NCBI GenBank assembly: GCA_945873015.1
Contig: CAMCBY010000004.1
Coordinates: 1-31,106 of the forward strand
Origin: Klebsiella pneumoniae
Lineage (GTDB): Bacteria > Pseudomonadota > Gammaproteobacteria > Ga0077536
Length of the DNA stretch: 31,106 nucleotides
Reading direction: 5' to 3'
The translations under genes were made by a program, and so were the position numbers. Positions 24,496 to 31,106 of the stretch are shown in pieces; positions within the stretch are counted from its first letter, which is position 1; each line of letters opens with the position of its first letter. The notes beneath the pieces are model-generated. The model did not search any database. It worked only from the letters and a program-made list of their open reading frames with translations, and was not told the origin of the DNA.

Positions 24496-25428
24496 CTATC
24501 CGGAGCGCTTCCTGGCGCGCGGGTGGGCCTCGTCATAAACCTTGGCAAGACGCTGGAAATCGAGGTGGGTATAAATCTGCGTGGTCGAGATATTGGCGTG
24601 CCCGAGCAGTTCCTGCACCGCGCGCAGATCGCCCGAAGACTCCAGCAGATGCGAGGCGAAGGAATGTCGCAGCATATGCGGATGGAGCTTGATGTCGATG
24701 CCATGGGCGAGGCACCAGTGAGCGAGGCGGTTCTGTACACCGCGGGTGGTGAGGCGCTGACCGCGGTGGTTGAGGAACAGCGCGCTCTGTTCATCCTTCA
24801 AGAGCGTGCCGCGCACTTTGAGCCATTGTTCGAGCAAGTCGAGCGCGAAGCGCCCTATCGGCACCACACGCTGCTTGCGGCCCTTGCCCAGCACGCGCGC
24901 CTCGCGGTTGCGTAAATCGACATCGGCAAGGCTCAAGCCCACCAGTTCCGACACCCGCAGACCACAGGAATAAAGCGTTTCCCACATCGCCCGGTCGCGT
25001 AGCGCCAGCACCCCTTCGGTGTCCTGTTCCAGCACGCGGGTGACCTGATCGACATCCAGTGCGCGCGGCAGGCGGCGCGGCGATTTCGGTGCGCGCAGGC
25101 CCTGGGCCGGGTTGGCATCCATGAGCCCGCGCGCGGCGAGATGTTTGAACCAGGCGCGCAAGGCCGACAATGCACGCGCCAGCGAAGTGCCGCCGGCGCC
25201 GGCGCGATGTCGGTCGGCGACATAGGCGCGCAGGCAATGAATATCGATAGCGCGCCAGTCGGCGATGTCCTGGCCATTCAGCCAGTGCGTGAACTGTGCC
25301 AGATCGCGCCCGTAGGCGGCGATGGTATGGGGCGAGCGCCCGGCCAGACCGCGCAGGAAATCGGCCAGCGCAGCGGCGCGTGCGGCCGCCGCCGCCTCGC
25401 TCAGGGCCGTGGGTTCCGCTTCACCCAC
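24496..25428 (-). CDS. xerC: Tyrosine recombinase XerC
   Basis: Site-specific recombinase that, with XerD, resolves chromosome dimers at dif. The 310 residues comprise an N-terminal core-binding domain (about 18-105) and a catalytic domain. Active-site residues are all visible: Arg158 (CGLRVSEL), Lys182 (GKGRKQR), His251 and Arg254 (HMLRHSFASHLL), His277 (LLGHANIS) and Tyr286 (TQIYTHLD). The start is GTG 25426-25428, overlapping the DUF484 stop by 28 bases; no other start codon exists before the conserved region. The dapF-DUF484-xerC order is the same as in E. coli and marks this as the housekeeping XerC rather than a mobile-element integrase. Confidence 0.96.
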   Translation of the reverse strand: MGEAEPTALSEAAAAARAAALADFLRGLAGRSPHTIAAYGRDLAQFTHWLNGQDIADWRAIDIHCLRAYVADRHRAGAGGTSLARALSALRAWFKHLAARGLMDANPAQGLRAPKSPRRLPRALDVDQVTRVLEQDTEGVLALRDRAMWETLYSCGLRVSELVGLSLADVDLRNREARVLGKGRKQRVVPIGRFALDLLEQWLKVRGTLLKDEQSALFLNHRGQRLTTRGVQNRLAHWCLAHGIDIKLHPHMLRHSFASHLLESSGDLRAVQELLGHANISTTQIYTHLDFQRLAKVYDEAHPRARKRSG

Positions 25429-26111
25429 GGTGCGATGAGCAGCGCCGCGACTTCGCGCAGGTATTCAAGCAGCTCGGTGCCCATGTCGGCCGAATACCGG
25501 CCAGCGTCGTCGCTGGCGCACACGATCACGCCATCCCAGCCCTGACCCAGCAGCGGCATGACCACCGCCGAGCCTTTGAAGTCCGCATCGAAGGCCCGTA
25601 GTTGTTCTCCCTCCAGCACGCCACAAGCGGAGCTGCGCGCGCCGATGACCGGCGCAAAAGCGCTGCGGGCGGTTGCCGCCACCCCCACGAAAGGCGCCAA
25701 AGCCTCGCCATCGAGGGCCGCCGAGTCGGCGAAAATCAGGCATTCGACTCGATCCGCGCCGAACTCCGCACACAGGCCCCGTTCGAGGCAAGTGAAAATG
25801 GCCTGCGGCCCGACCGCGTTCATGAGATTCAACACCAACGTGTGAATCTTGTGGGTCAGTTGCTCGTTGTGTCGGGCATGACGGATGAGGTCTTCGAACT
25901 GTTTCTTCTGGCGCGCGTTCTCTTCGCGCAACACCCCGACTTGCCGTTCGACCAGGGACACCGTCGCGCCGGTCTCATGGGGGATGCTGAGTTCGCTCAA
26001 CAGTTGCGGGTGCTGCACGAGAAAATTGGGGTGGGCACGCAGATAGTCTGCGACGTCCTGCGCCGCGACGGGCGCGTGGCTGGGCGCCTCCGGCTGGCTG
26101 GGCGAGGTCAT
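25401..26111 (-). CDS. DUF484 family protein (YigA-like, GAF fold)
   Basis: A 236-residue cytoplasmic protein of the DUF484 family, which sits between dapF and xerC in many gammaproteobacteria. Residues 17-45 carry the typical opening VADYLRAHPNFLVQHPQLLSEL. A coiled-coil-like stretch follows (VERQVGVLREENARQKKQFEDLIRHARHNE, in parts, 53-82). The remaining two thirds look like a GAF domain, including GSAVVMPLLGQGWDGVIVCASDD. The function is unknown. The ATG overlaps the dapF stop by four bases. Confidence 0.93.
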   Translation of the reverse strand: MTSPSQPEAPSHAPVAAQDVADYLRAHPNFLVQHPQLLSELSIPHETGATVSLVERQVGVLREENARQKKQFEDLIRHARHNEQLTHKIHTLVLNLMNAVGPQAIFTCLERGLCAEFGADRVECLIFADSAALDGEALAPFVGVAATARSAFAPVIGARSSACGVLEGEQLRAFDADFKGSAVVMPLLGQGWDGVIVCASDDAGRYSADMGTELLEYLREVAALLIAPWVKRNPRP

Positions 26112-26941
26112 AGTTCGATACTTCCTTCAAACACGAATGTGGCGGGGCCGGTCATCCACAACGAATGCTCAGGTCTGCCATCCCAGGCGATGGACAACTC
26201 ACCGCCCTGTAATTGAACCAGCACTTGCGCGCCGAGGCGCTGCCATCTTCGACCGACCGCCACCGCCGCGCAAGCGCCGGTCCCGCAGGCCTTGGTCTCG
26301 CCAACGCCGCGTTCAAACACCCGCAGGCGGATATGTTCGGCGTCGATGACCTGCATAAAACCAACATTCACGCGGCGCGGGAACAAGGCATGGTCCTGCA
26401 GCAACGCGCCGAGTGTAGCGACCGGCGCGCTGTCGGTGGACGGCACTTCGAACACCGCATGGGGGTTACCCATCGATACCGCGCCGAACTCCAGGCTCTG
26501 ACCGTCGAAGGACAAGGGATAACGATCGGCCTCGGTCGCCGCCGCCAGCGGAATATCGGCGGGTACGAAACGCGGTGCGCCCATATCGACTCGCACCTGA
26601 CCATCGTCGAGCAAAGTGAGTTCGAACAGTGCCGCGCCGATCTCGACCAGCACCGAGCCGGCTTTCACCTCACCGCGTCGCTCGAGATAACGTGCCACGC
26701 AGCGCACACCGTTACCGCAATGCTCGGCGCTCGAGCCGTCGGCATTAAATATGCGGTAGCGCACCGCAGCCGCCGCGTCGTCGGCGGTTTCCAGTGACAG
26801 CACTTGATCGCAGCCGATACCGAAACGACGGTCGGCAAGGTGGGCAATTTGCGCGGGCGTCAGGCCGAAATGGCGCTCACGCTGATCGAGCAGCACAAAA
26901 TCGTTGCCCAGCCCATGCATTTTGACGAAGGGAATCTTCAC
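26108..26941 (-). CDS. dapF: Diaminopimelate epimerase
   Basis: Converts LL- to meso-diaminopimelate for lysine and peptidoglycan synthesis, without a cofactor, using two cysteines. I place the start at GTG 26939-26941, giving 277 residues beginning MKIPFVKMHGLGNDFV. This GTG has GAGG six bases upstream; a GTG four codons earlier (26953) has none. The catalytic pair is Cys75 (EHCGNGVRC) and Cys219 (ACGTGACAA). FNADGSSAEH and SMGNPHAV are also present. It lies 36 bases downstream of the TraB/GumN gene and overlaps the DUF484 gene by four bases. Confidence 0.97.
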   Translation of the reverse strand: MKIPFVKMHGLGNDFVLLDQRERHFGLTPAQIAHLADRRFGIGCDQVLSLETADDAAAAVRYRIFNADGSSAEHCGNGVRCVARYLERRGEVKAGSVLVEIGAALFELTLLDDGQVRVDMGAPRFVPADIPLAAATEADRYPLSFDGQSLEFGAVSMGNPHAVFEVPSTDSAPVATLGALLQDHALFPRRVNVGFMQVIDAEHIRLRVFERGVGETKACGTGACAAVAVGRRWQRLGAQVLVQLQGGELSIAWDGRPEHSLWMTGPATFVFEGSIEL

Positions 26942-26977
26942 GTCCGACCTCACGCAGCGGCGCCATGCCGTGGCCGC

Positions 26978-27892
26978 TCAGTATACCGCCTCGACCCGAT
27001 AACCCTGCTGTTCGAGCAGGCGCAATACCCCACGCTCACCCGGCAGATGCAGCGCGCCGACCGCGACGAAGGCATGCCCGGCGGCGAGCAACGGCACCAT
27101 CCTTTCGGCCATGCGTGTATTGCGTTGGTACAAGAGTCTGTCCATCAAGGCCTGCTTGCCGACGCCGTCATAACGTTCGGACTGCTCGACCAGTGCGACC
27201 AGATCGCGCGCCACATAGGCATCGACCATTTCCATGATTTCACGCTGGAACGTGGCGTGATGACAGGCCACTTCGCGCAGCATCGCCACCTGCTCAGCCT
27301 CGGGCACGCCTTCAAACACCGCCAGTTGTTCTTCGACAGTCTCGAGGCCGATCACCTCCTTGCCGGCGGCACGCGCGGTGCTCATCAATTGCAGGTCGAG
27401 CGGCGCGGCATCACTCGCCGCCGGCATACTCAAGGTGGTGAAGGCGGCCCACGGTTTCATGCTCTCGGCCACACTGGCCGGCACGCCATAGTCGCCGAGA
27501 TGGCGGGCAATACGGTCGAACAAGGGCGCGCCGATCACTTGTGACAGACGTTGCCCATCGCTGTAGAACATTGCGACGCCGAGTTTGCGCATGGCCGACT
27601 CGTCCAGCACCACTTCCATCGCAAACACCGGACTGTCGGCGAACTGGGGCTCGATGGTATCCACCAGTTTCATGACCCGAGGTTCAGCGGTATGCATGGT
27701 GCCGAGCACATAACTGTCGCCGGCCGCGGCGCCACTCACCCGCCACAGCAGGCCATGACCGTGCACAACAGCCGCCCGATCGATGGGCGCGGCGCGGCGT
27801 AACGGTTCGCATTCGATTTCGGCGGCCGGCGCCGCCGCCAGCCAGCAGGCCAGCCACAGCGGTAACAGACGCAGGCGCTCAGGCCAGCGCAT
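26978..27892 (-). CDS. TraB/GumN family protein
   Basis: Predicted exported protein of 304 residues in the TraB/PrgY/GumN family, a fold related to metal-dependent proteases such as TIKI. The start ATG 27890-27892 opens a signal peptide (RLRLLPLWLACWLAAAPAAE) and overlaps nagZ by 14 bases; the longer reading from 28000 is inside nagZ. Two family motifs are seen: SYVLGTMHTAEP (GTMHT, N-terminal) and FVAVGALHLPGERGVLRLLEQQGY (GALHLPG, C-terminal), the pair thought to bind metal. Other segments include VFAMEVVLDES and GLETVEEQLAVFEG. Being periplasmic and next to nagZ and dapF, it could act on envelope peptides, but no substrate can be read. Confidence 0.87.
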   Translation of the reverse strand: MRWPERLRLLPLWLACWLAAAPAAEIECEPLRRAAPIDRAAVVHGHGLLWRVSGAAAGDSYVLGTMHTAEPRVMKLVDTIEPQFADSPVFAMEVVLDESAMRKLGVAMFYSDGQRLSQVIGAPLFDRIARHLGDYGVPASVAESMKPWAAFTTLSMPAASDAAPLDLQLMSTARAAGKEVIGLETVEEQLAVFEGVPEAEQVAMLREVACHHATFQREIMEMVDAYVARDLVALVEQSERYDGVGKQALMDRLLYQRNTRMAERMVPLLAAGHAFVAVGALHLPGERGVLRLLEQQGYRVEAVY

Positions 27893-28940
27893 TGTCGTCG
27901 CCGAGATCGAACTCAGGATCAGGCTCGAGACTGCGCACGCGCGCCACCACCGCCGGCCAATCCGGAGTGGCCTGAAGGGCCGCCAGCGACGACGCGCCAC
28001 CGCGGCCGTGCATACGCATGAGCCTTACTTGAGTTTGCGGGTAGGGCGCGACCGGCAGACTGTCGATGACTTCGATGGCACCCGCGCGATGATTGCAGAT
28101 GAGCAGCACATCGCAGCCGGCGGCCAGTGCCTGGCGCGCGCGTTCGGCGTAACTCGCGCCAAGGTCGGCGCCGGCCATGCTGAGATCGTCGCTGAACACC
28201 GTGCCGCTGAAACCCATGTCGTGGCGCAGCACGTCTTTGATCCAATAAGACGAGTATCCAGCCACGCGACTATCGACCTTGGGGTACAGCACATGGGCGG
28301 TCATGATGCCTTCGATACCGGCAGCGACTGCGGCCCGGAATGGCACCAGATCGTTCTGTTCCAGATCAAAACCATCACGCTCGTCTATCGGCAACTCGTG
28401 GTGGGAATCGGCGGCCACACAGCCGTGGCCCGGAAAGTGTTTGCCGACCGCCGCCACCCCGGCGCGATGAAGGGCGGCAATGTAGGCACTGGCGAGGCGT
28501 GCCACCACCTGTGGCGAACTATGCAGCGCACGGTCGCCGATCACCGCGCTGCGTGAAGTGTGCAGGTCGAGCACCGGCGCAAAACTGAAATCCACCCCCA
28601 CCGCGCGCAATTCGCTGGCCATGAGCCACGCACAATCGGCGGCGCGCGCGAGCGCCGCGCGCGCGTCCTGCGTATACAGTTCGCCGAGCCGCGCGAGCGG
28701 CGGCAGGGCCGAGAAACCGTCACGAAAACGCTGCACGCGCCCGCCTTCCTGATCCACTGCAATCACGAGTTTGGGTTCGCGCAAGGCGTGAATAGCGTGG
28801 GTCAGCGCCGCCAGTTGCGCCGGTTCCACGTAGTTACGTGCGAACAGAATCACGCCGCCGACCAGCGGGTGGCGCAACAACTCGCTATCGGCCGGCGTGA
28901 GAGCCGTGCCTTCGATATCGATCATCAACGGTCCGAGCAT
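27879..28940 (-). CDS. nagZ: Beta-N-acetylhexosaminidase NagZ
   Basis: Cytoplasmic GH3 enzyme that removes GlcNAc from imported anhydromuropeptides in peptidoglycan recycling. The 353-residue protein shows VDQEGGRVQRF (62-72), APVLDLH (121-127), KHFPGHG (167-173), the acid/base dyad Asp178-His180 in ADSHHELP, and the nucleophile Asp251 in FSDDLSMAGA. No signal peptide is present, as expected. Length is normal (E. coli NagZ 341). It begins at ATG 28940, 48 bases downstream of the second ABC permease gene. This gap holds a hairpin but no clear promoter, so co-transcription with the permeases is plausible. Confidence 0.96.
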   Translation of the reverse strand: MLGPLMIDIEGTALTPADSELLRHPLVGGVILFARNYVEPAQLAALTHAIHALREPKLVIAVDQEGGRVQRFRDGFSALPPLARLGELYTQDARAALARAADCAWLMASELRAVGVDFSFAPVLDLHTSRSAVIGDRALHSSPQVVARLASAYIAALHRAGVAAVGKHFPGHGCVAADSHHELPIDERDGFDLEQNDLVPFRAAVAAGIEGIMTAHVLYPKVDSRVAGYSSYWIKDVLRHDMGFSGTVFSDDLSMAGADLGASYAERARQALAAGCDVLLICNHRAGAIEVIDSLPVAPYPQTQVRLMRMHGRGGASSLAALQATPDWPAVVARVRSLEPDPEFDLGDDNALA

Positions 28941-28957
28941 TACGTCCTGTCCAGCAC

Positions 28958-28982
28958 TGGGCGCGCTAGTGTATCGCGCCCA
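28958..28982 (-). other. 8-bp hairpin between permease gene and nagZ
   Basis: TGGGCGCG (28958-28965) pairs exactly with CGCGCCCA (28975-28982) around a nine-base loop. It lies six bases after the permease stop and 17 bases before the nagZ start. No T-run follows. It might lower read-through into nagZ or stabilise the upstream message. Confidence 0.4.
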
Positions 28983-28988
28983 CCGCGC

Positions 28989-29786
28989 TCAAGGACGGCG
29001 CGGGTCGAGGCGATCGCGCAAACCATCGCCGAGCAGATTGATGGCCACCACCAGACTCGCGAGTGCGAGCCCCGGCACCAGCACCAGATGCGGTGCGACC
29101 AGCAGATAGCGCGCGCCGTCGCGAATCATGCTCCCCCACGAAGGTGTCGGTGCCTGCACGCCAAGACCTAAGAAGGACAGACCGGCCTCGGCCACGATCA
29201 CCGCTGCGCAGGCAAAACTCGCTTCGACTATCAACGGCCCGGCGATCAGGGGTAACACATGACGCAACACGATACGCGGCGGCGCGACACCAAGAGCGTG
29301 GGCGACCGCGACATGATCGCGCTGTTTAACGCTCAAGGTCTGGGCGCGCGCCAGGCGTGCGAAACCCACCCAGCCCACCACACTCAAGGCGGTCATGACA
29401 TTGGCGATGCCCGGACCCAGCACCCCGGCCAATGCGATTGCGAGCAGAATGCCGGGAAAGGCCAGGAACACATCGGTCAGACGCAGCAGCAAGGTATCGA
29501 CCAGCCCGCCGCACCATCCGGCAAGCAGGCCAAGCAGGGTGCCGAACAGGGCGGTCACCACCACCACCACCAGCGCCACTTCGAGCGAGATGCGTGCGCC
29601 GGCGGCGAGACGCGCCAGCACGGAACGGCCGAGGTCGTCGCGACCGAGCAGCGCGCCACTGCCAGGTGGCGCGAGAATGCCAGGCAACGACACCACATCA
29701 GCCGCCGGCGGCCACACGCTGCTCACGAACGCAATCAGCAACCAGCCGACAGCGATGGCACACGCGAGGCCCTCGGCGAGCTTCAT
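28989..29786 (-). CDS. ABC transporter permease, DppC/OppC type
   Basis: Inner-membrane permease of 265 residues in the peptide/nickel (Dpp/Opp/Nik) ABC family. The start is ATG 29784-29786, overlapping the stop of the first permease by four bases. It has the DppC-type first helix (LACAIAVGWLLIAFVSSVW), the region LLGRDDLGRSVLARLAAGARISLEVAL, five further helices, and the EAA loop HVAVAHALGVAPPRIVLRHVLPLI that docks the ATPase. AEAGLSFLGLGVQAPTPSWGSMI is a strong signature of this subfamily. Substrate cannot be inferred from the permease alone. No ATPase or binding-protein gene is next to it. Confidence 0.93.
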   Translation of the reverse strand: MKLAEGLACAIAVGWLLIAFVSSVWPPAADVVSLPGILAPPGSGALLGRDDLGRSVLARLAAGARISLEVALVVVVVTALFGTLLGLLAGWCGGLVDTLLLRLTDVFLAFPGILLAIALAGVLGPGIANVMTALSVVGWVGFARLARAQTLSVKQRDHVAVAHALGVAPPRIVLRHVLPLIAGPLIVEASFACAAVIVAEAGLSFLGLGVQAPTPSWGSMIRDGARYLLVAPHLVLVPGLALASLVVAINLLGDGLRDRLDPRRP

Positions 29787-30712
29787 GCTGGCGTGCCGAT
29801 ACGCGGGTCGAGGCGCGTGTAGAGCGTATCGACCATGGTATTGACCGCGATGTAGCACAGTGCAATCAGCAGCACCGCACCCTGCACTACCGGATAATCA
29901 CGGCGCTGGATGGACTCCACCAGCAACTGCCCGAGGCCCGGCCAGTTGAATACTGTCTCCGTCACAACCGCGCCGCCGAGCAGGGCACCAAGCTGCAGAC
30001 CAATCACGGTCACCACCGGCAACGCGGCATTGCGACACACGTGGCCGAGCACCACTGCGAACTCACTCAAACCACGCGCGCGCGCCGCCTGCACGTGCGG
30101 CAGCTGCAACACATCGAGCATGGCAGCGCGGGTCATGCGCGTCAGCACCGCTGCGAGCCCGCTGGCGAGCGTCACCGCCGGCAACACCAGGCCGGCAGCC
30201 TGCTCGGCGCCGCCAATAGGGAACCAGCGCAGTTGTACCGCGAAGGCCACTATCAGCAGCGGTCCGAGTACAAAACTCGGCAGTGACATGCCAAGCACCG
30301 CGAGCACGCTGGCACCACTGTCCCACCATCGCCCTGCATGCAGAGCGGCCAGCGCGCCAAGCGGCAGCCCCACCAGCAAGGCCAGCAGCAGCGCGGCGAG
30401 CGCGAGTTGTGCGGTGTAGAAAAAATGCTCGCCAAGCAAGCCCATGACCGGCTGACCACTGACCAGCGACACACCGAGATCGCCGCGCACAAGACCGCGC
30501 AGAAAACGCCACCATTGCTCGCTCAAGGGCAGGTCGAGTCCAAGCTGGCGGCGCAGCGCAAGTCGGTCGGCGGCGGCAGCGTAGTCGCCCAGCATCACAT
30601 CGACCGGGTCGCCCGGCACACAATGAAGCAGCAGAAACACCATAGAACTCACAGCGAGCGCGACCGCAGTCGCGCCCGCGAGTCGCGCTCCCAGGGTGCG
30701 TAGCTCGAACAT
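29783..30712 (-). CDS. ABC transporter permease, DppB/OppB type
   Basis: Inner-membrane permease of 309 residues, partner of the following DppC-type gene. The start ATG 30710-30712 gives the classic opening FELRTLGARLAGATAVALAV and VFLLLHCVPGDPVDVM; a GTG at 30745 would add 11 non-family residues. GDLGVSLVSGQPV, the EAA loop QAARARGLSEFAVVLGHVCRNA and TETVFNWPGLGQLLVESIQRRDYP match the family. About six membrane helices are visible. The next gene upstream is on the other strand, so this is the first gene of the long minus-strand run. Confidence 0.93.
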   Translation of the reverse strand: MFELRTLGARLAGATAVALAVSSMVFLLLHCVPGDPVDVMLGDYAAAADRLALRRQLGLDLPLSEQWWRFLRGLVRGDLGVSLVSGQPVMGLLGEHFFYTAQLALAALLLALLVGLPLGALAALHAGRWWDSGASVLAVLGMSLPSFVLGPLLIVAFAVQLRWFPIGGAEQAAGLVLPAVTLASGLAAVLTRMTRAAMLDVLQLPHVQAARARGLSEFAVVLGHVCRNAALPVVTVIGLQLGALLGGAVVTETVFNWPGLGQLLVESIQRRDYPVVQGAVLLIALCYIAVNTMVDTLYTRLDPRIGTPA

Positions 30713-30744
30713 AGGCGCGGCTACTTTAGCGCCCTCGTGCGGCA

Positions 30745-30787
30745 CTCGCGAGCCGCGCGCTTAAGCGCTCATTGCCTCGTGTAGAAT
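30745..30787. promoter_or_regulatory. Divergent control region with palindromes
   Basis: The 82-base gap between the permease operon and the plus-strand gene holds a perfect 12-base palindrome, GCGCTTAAGCGC (30757-30768), and an 8-base one, CTCGCGAG (30745-30752). TAGAAT at 30782-30787 is a good -10 box for the plus-strand gene, and the 12-base palindrome covers where its -35 would lie. Transcription would begin almost at the GTG at 30795. Confidence 0.35.
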
Positions 30788-30794
30788 CCGGCGC

Positions 30795-31106
30795 GTGGCA
30801 CGCTTTGAATTCAAACAGGATCCCCCCGAGCTCGATGCCATCGAGCGCGCCGAGCGGCGTTTGAATCTCACCGTGCGTTATTTCGGCCTCTGCTTGATGG
30901 TCGTGGGTTTGCTGGTGTCGCTGATGGTGATCATCAGCGCCTGGTCCTTGTATCGCTCACCTGGCCATATCGAGCGTTTCGCCGAGGCAGTCGAACAGGG
31001 CTCCCGCCTGGACCTGACCTTGTCGCGCGTCACACAAAGCGGTCAGCAGCAGCTCGATACCAGCGATCGCGCCGGCATCTCGGTACCCTCAGGCAGCAGT
31101 GAGACG
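30795..31106 (+). CDS. Unrecognised one-helix membrane protein, N-terminal part
   Basis: An open frame starts at GTG 30795-30797 and runs 104 codons to the window edge without a stop, so the C-terminus is missing. It begins ARFEFKQDPPELDAIERAERR, a charged cytoplasmic-looking segment. One membrane helix follows at about 30-50 (FGLCLMVVGLLVSLMVIISAW). After it comes a polar, probably periplasmic region (IERFAEAVEQGSRLDL, then QSGQQQLDT) that becomes serine- and glycine-rich. I do not recognise the family. Codon use looks like the neighbours, and the TAGAAT box just upstream supports a real gene. No Shine-Dalgarno is visible; the message may be leaderless or nearly so. Confidence 0.6.
   Translation, partial: MARFEFKQDPPELDAIERAERRLNLTVRYFGLCLMVVGLLVSLMVIISAWSLYRSPGHIERFAEAVEQGSRLDLTLSRVTQSGQQQLDTSDRAGISVPSGSSET

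Noticed and set aside
24459..24794. Upstream extension of the hslV frame inside xerC
   Set aside because: HslV homology begins at the ATG at 24458. The extension overlaps xerC catalytic codons and has no similarity to peptidases.
24496..25428. Tyrosine recombinase as a sign of an integrated element
   Set aside because: It sits in the conserved dapF-DUF484-xerC order, with no attachment-site repeats and no phage or plasmid genes around it.

Overview
The window is a dense stretch of ordinary bacterial chromosome, about 93% coding. It comes from a gammaproteobacterium outside the enterics. The evidence is gene order: smg-dprA-lysM divergent from def-fmt-rsmB, the secB-gpsA pair next to gpmI, and hslVU-DUF971-ubiE-ubiJ-ubiB are all arrangements known from this class. 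The rsmB-DUF4390-ntrY-ntrX run and a class 1B dihydroorotate dehydrogenase point to a deep-branching lineage rather than to Escherichia or Pseudomonas; I cannot place it further. No rRNA, tRNA, CRISPR array, insertion sequence, phage gene or replication origin is visible.

Region 1 (1-4180, minus strand): the N-terminal two fifths or so of topA (cut by the window edge), then smg, dprA and a secreted LysM protein. Region 2 (4285-11690, plus strand): a promoter candidate, then def, fmt, rsmB, a DUF4390 protein, the membrane kinase ntrY, the response regulator ntrX and a small TPR protein. From fmt to ntrX each junction overlaps, so this looks like one operon joining translation start and rRNA modification to a two-component system. 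Region 3 (11697-15757): a lone class 1B pyrD (minus), trmL (plus), then a minus-strand set made of an orphan pilin-like protein, gpsA, secB and a membrane rhodanese. Region 4 (15888-19076, plus): gpmI and the S41 protease ctpA.

Region 5 (19083-30712, all minus strand) is an unbroken run of fourteen genes, mostly overlapping or separated by under 50 bases. In transcription order they are: two Dpp/Opp-type ABC permeases, nagZ, a TraB/GumN protein, dapF, a DUF484 protein, xerC, hslV, hslU, a DUF971 protein, ubiE, ubiJ and ubiB. Themes are cell-wall recycling and diaminopimelate supply at the front, chromosome dimer resolution and proteolysis in the middle, and ubiquinone synthesis at the end. 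Region 6 (30795-31106, plus): the start of an unrecognised one-helix membrane protein.

The best leads are: (a) the permease pair with no ATPase or binding protein, sitting directly upstream of nagZ; (b) an NtrX whose sigma54-contact loop and Walker B residues are both non-canonical; (c) the class 1B pyrD without pyrK; (d) a stand-alone pilin-like protein with an altered prepilin cleavage site; and (e) several perfect inverted repeats at gene boundaries. I did not find an unmistakable new multi-gene system.
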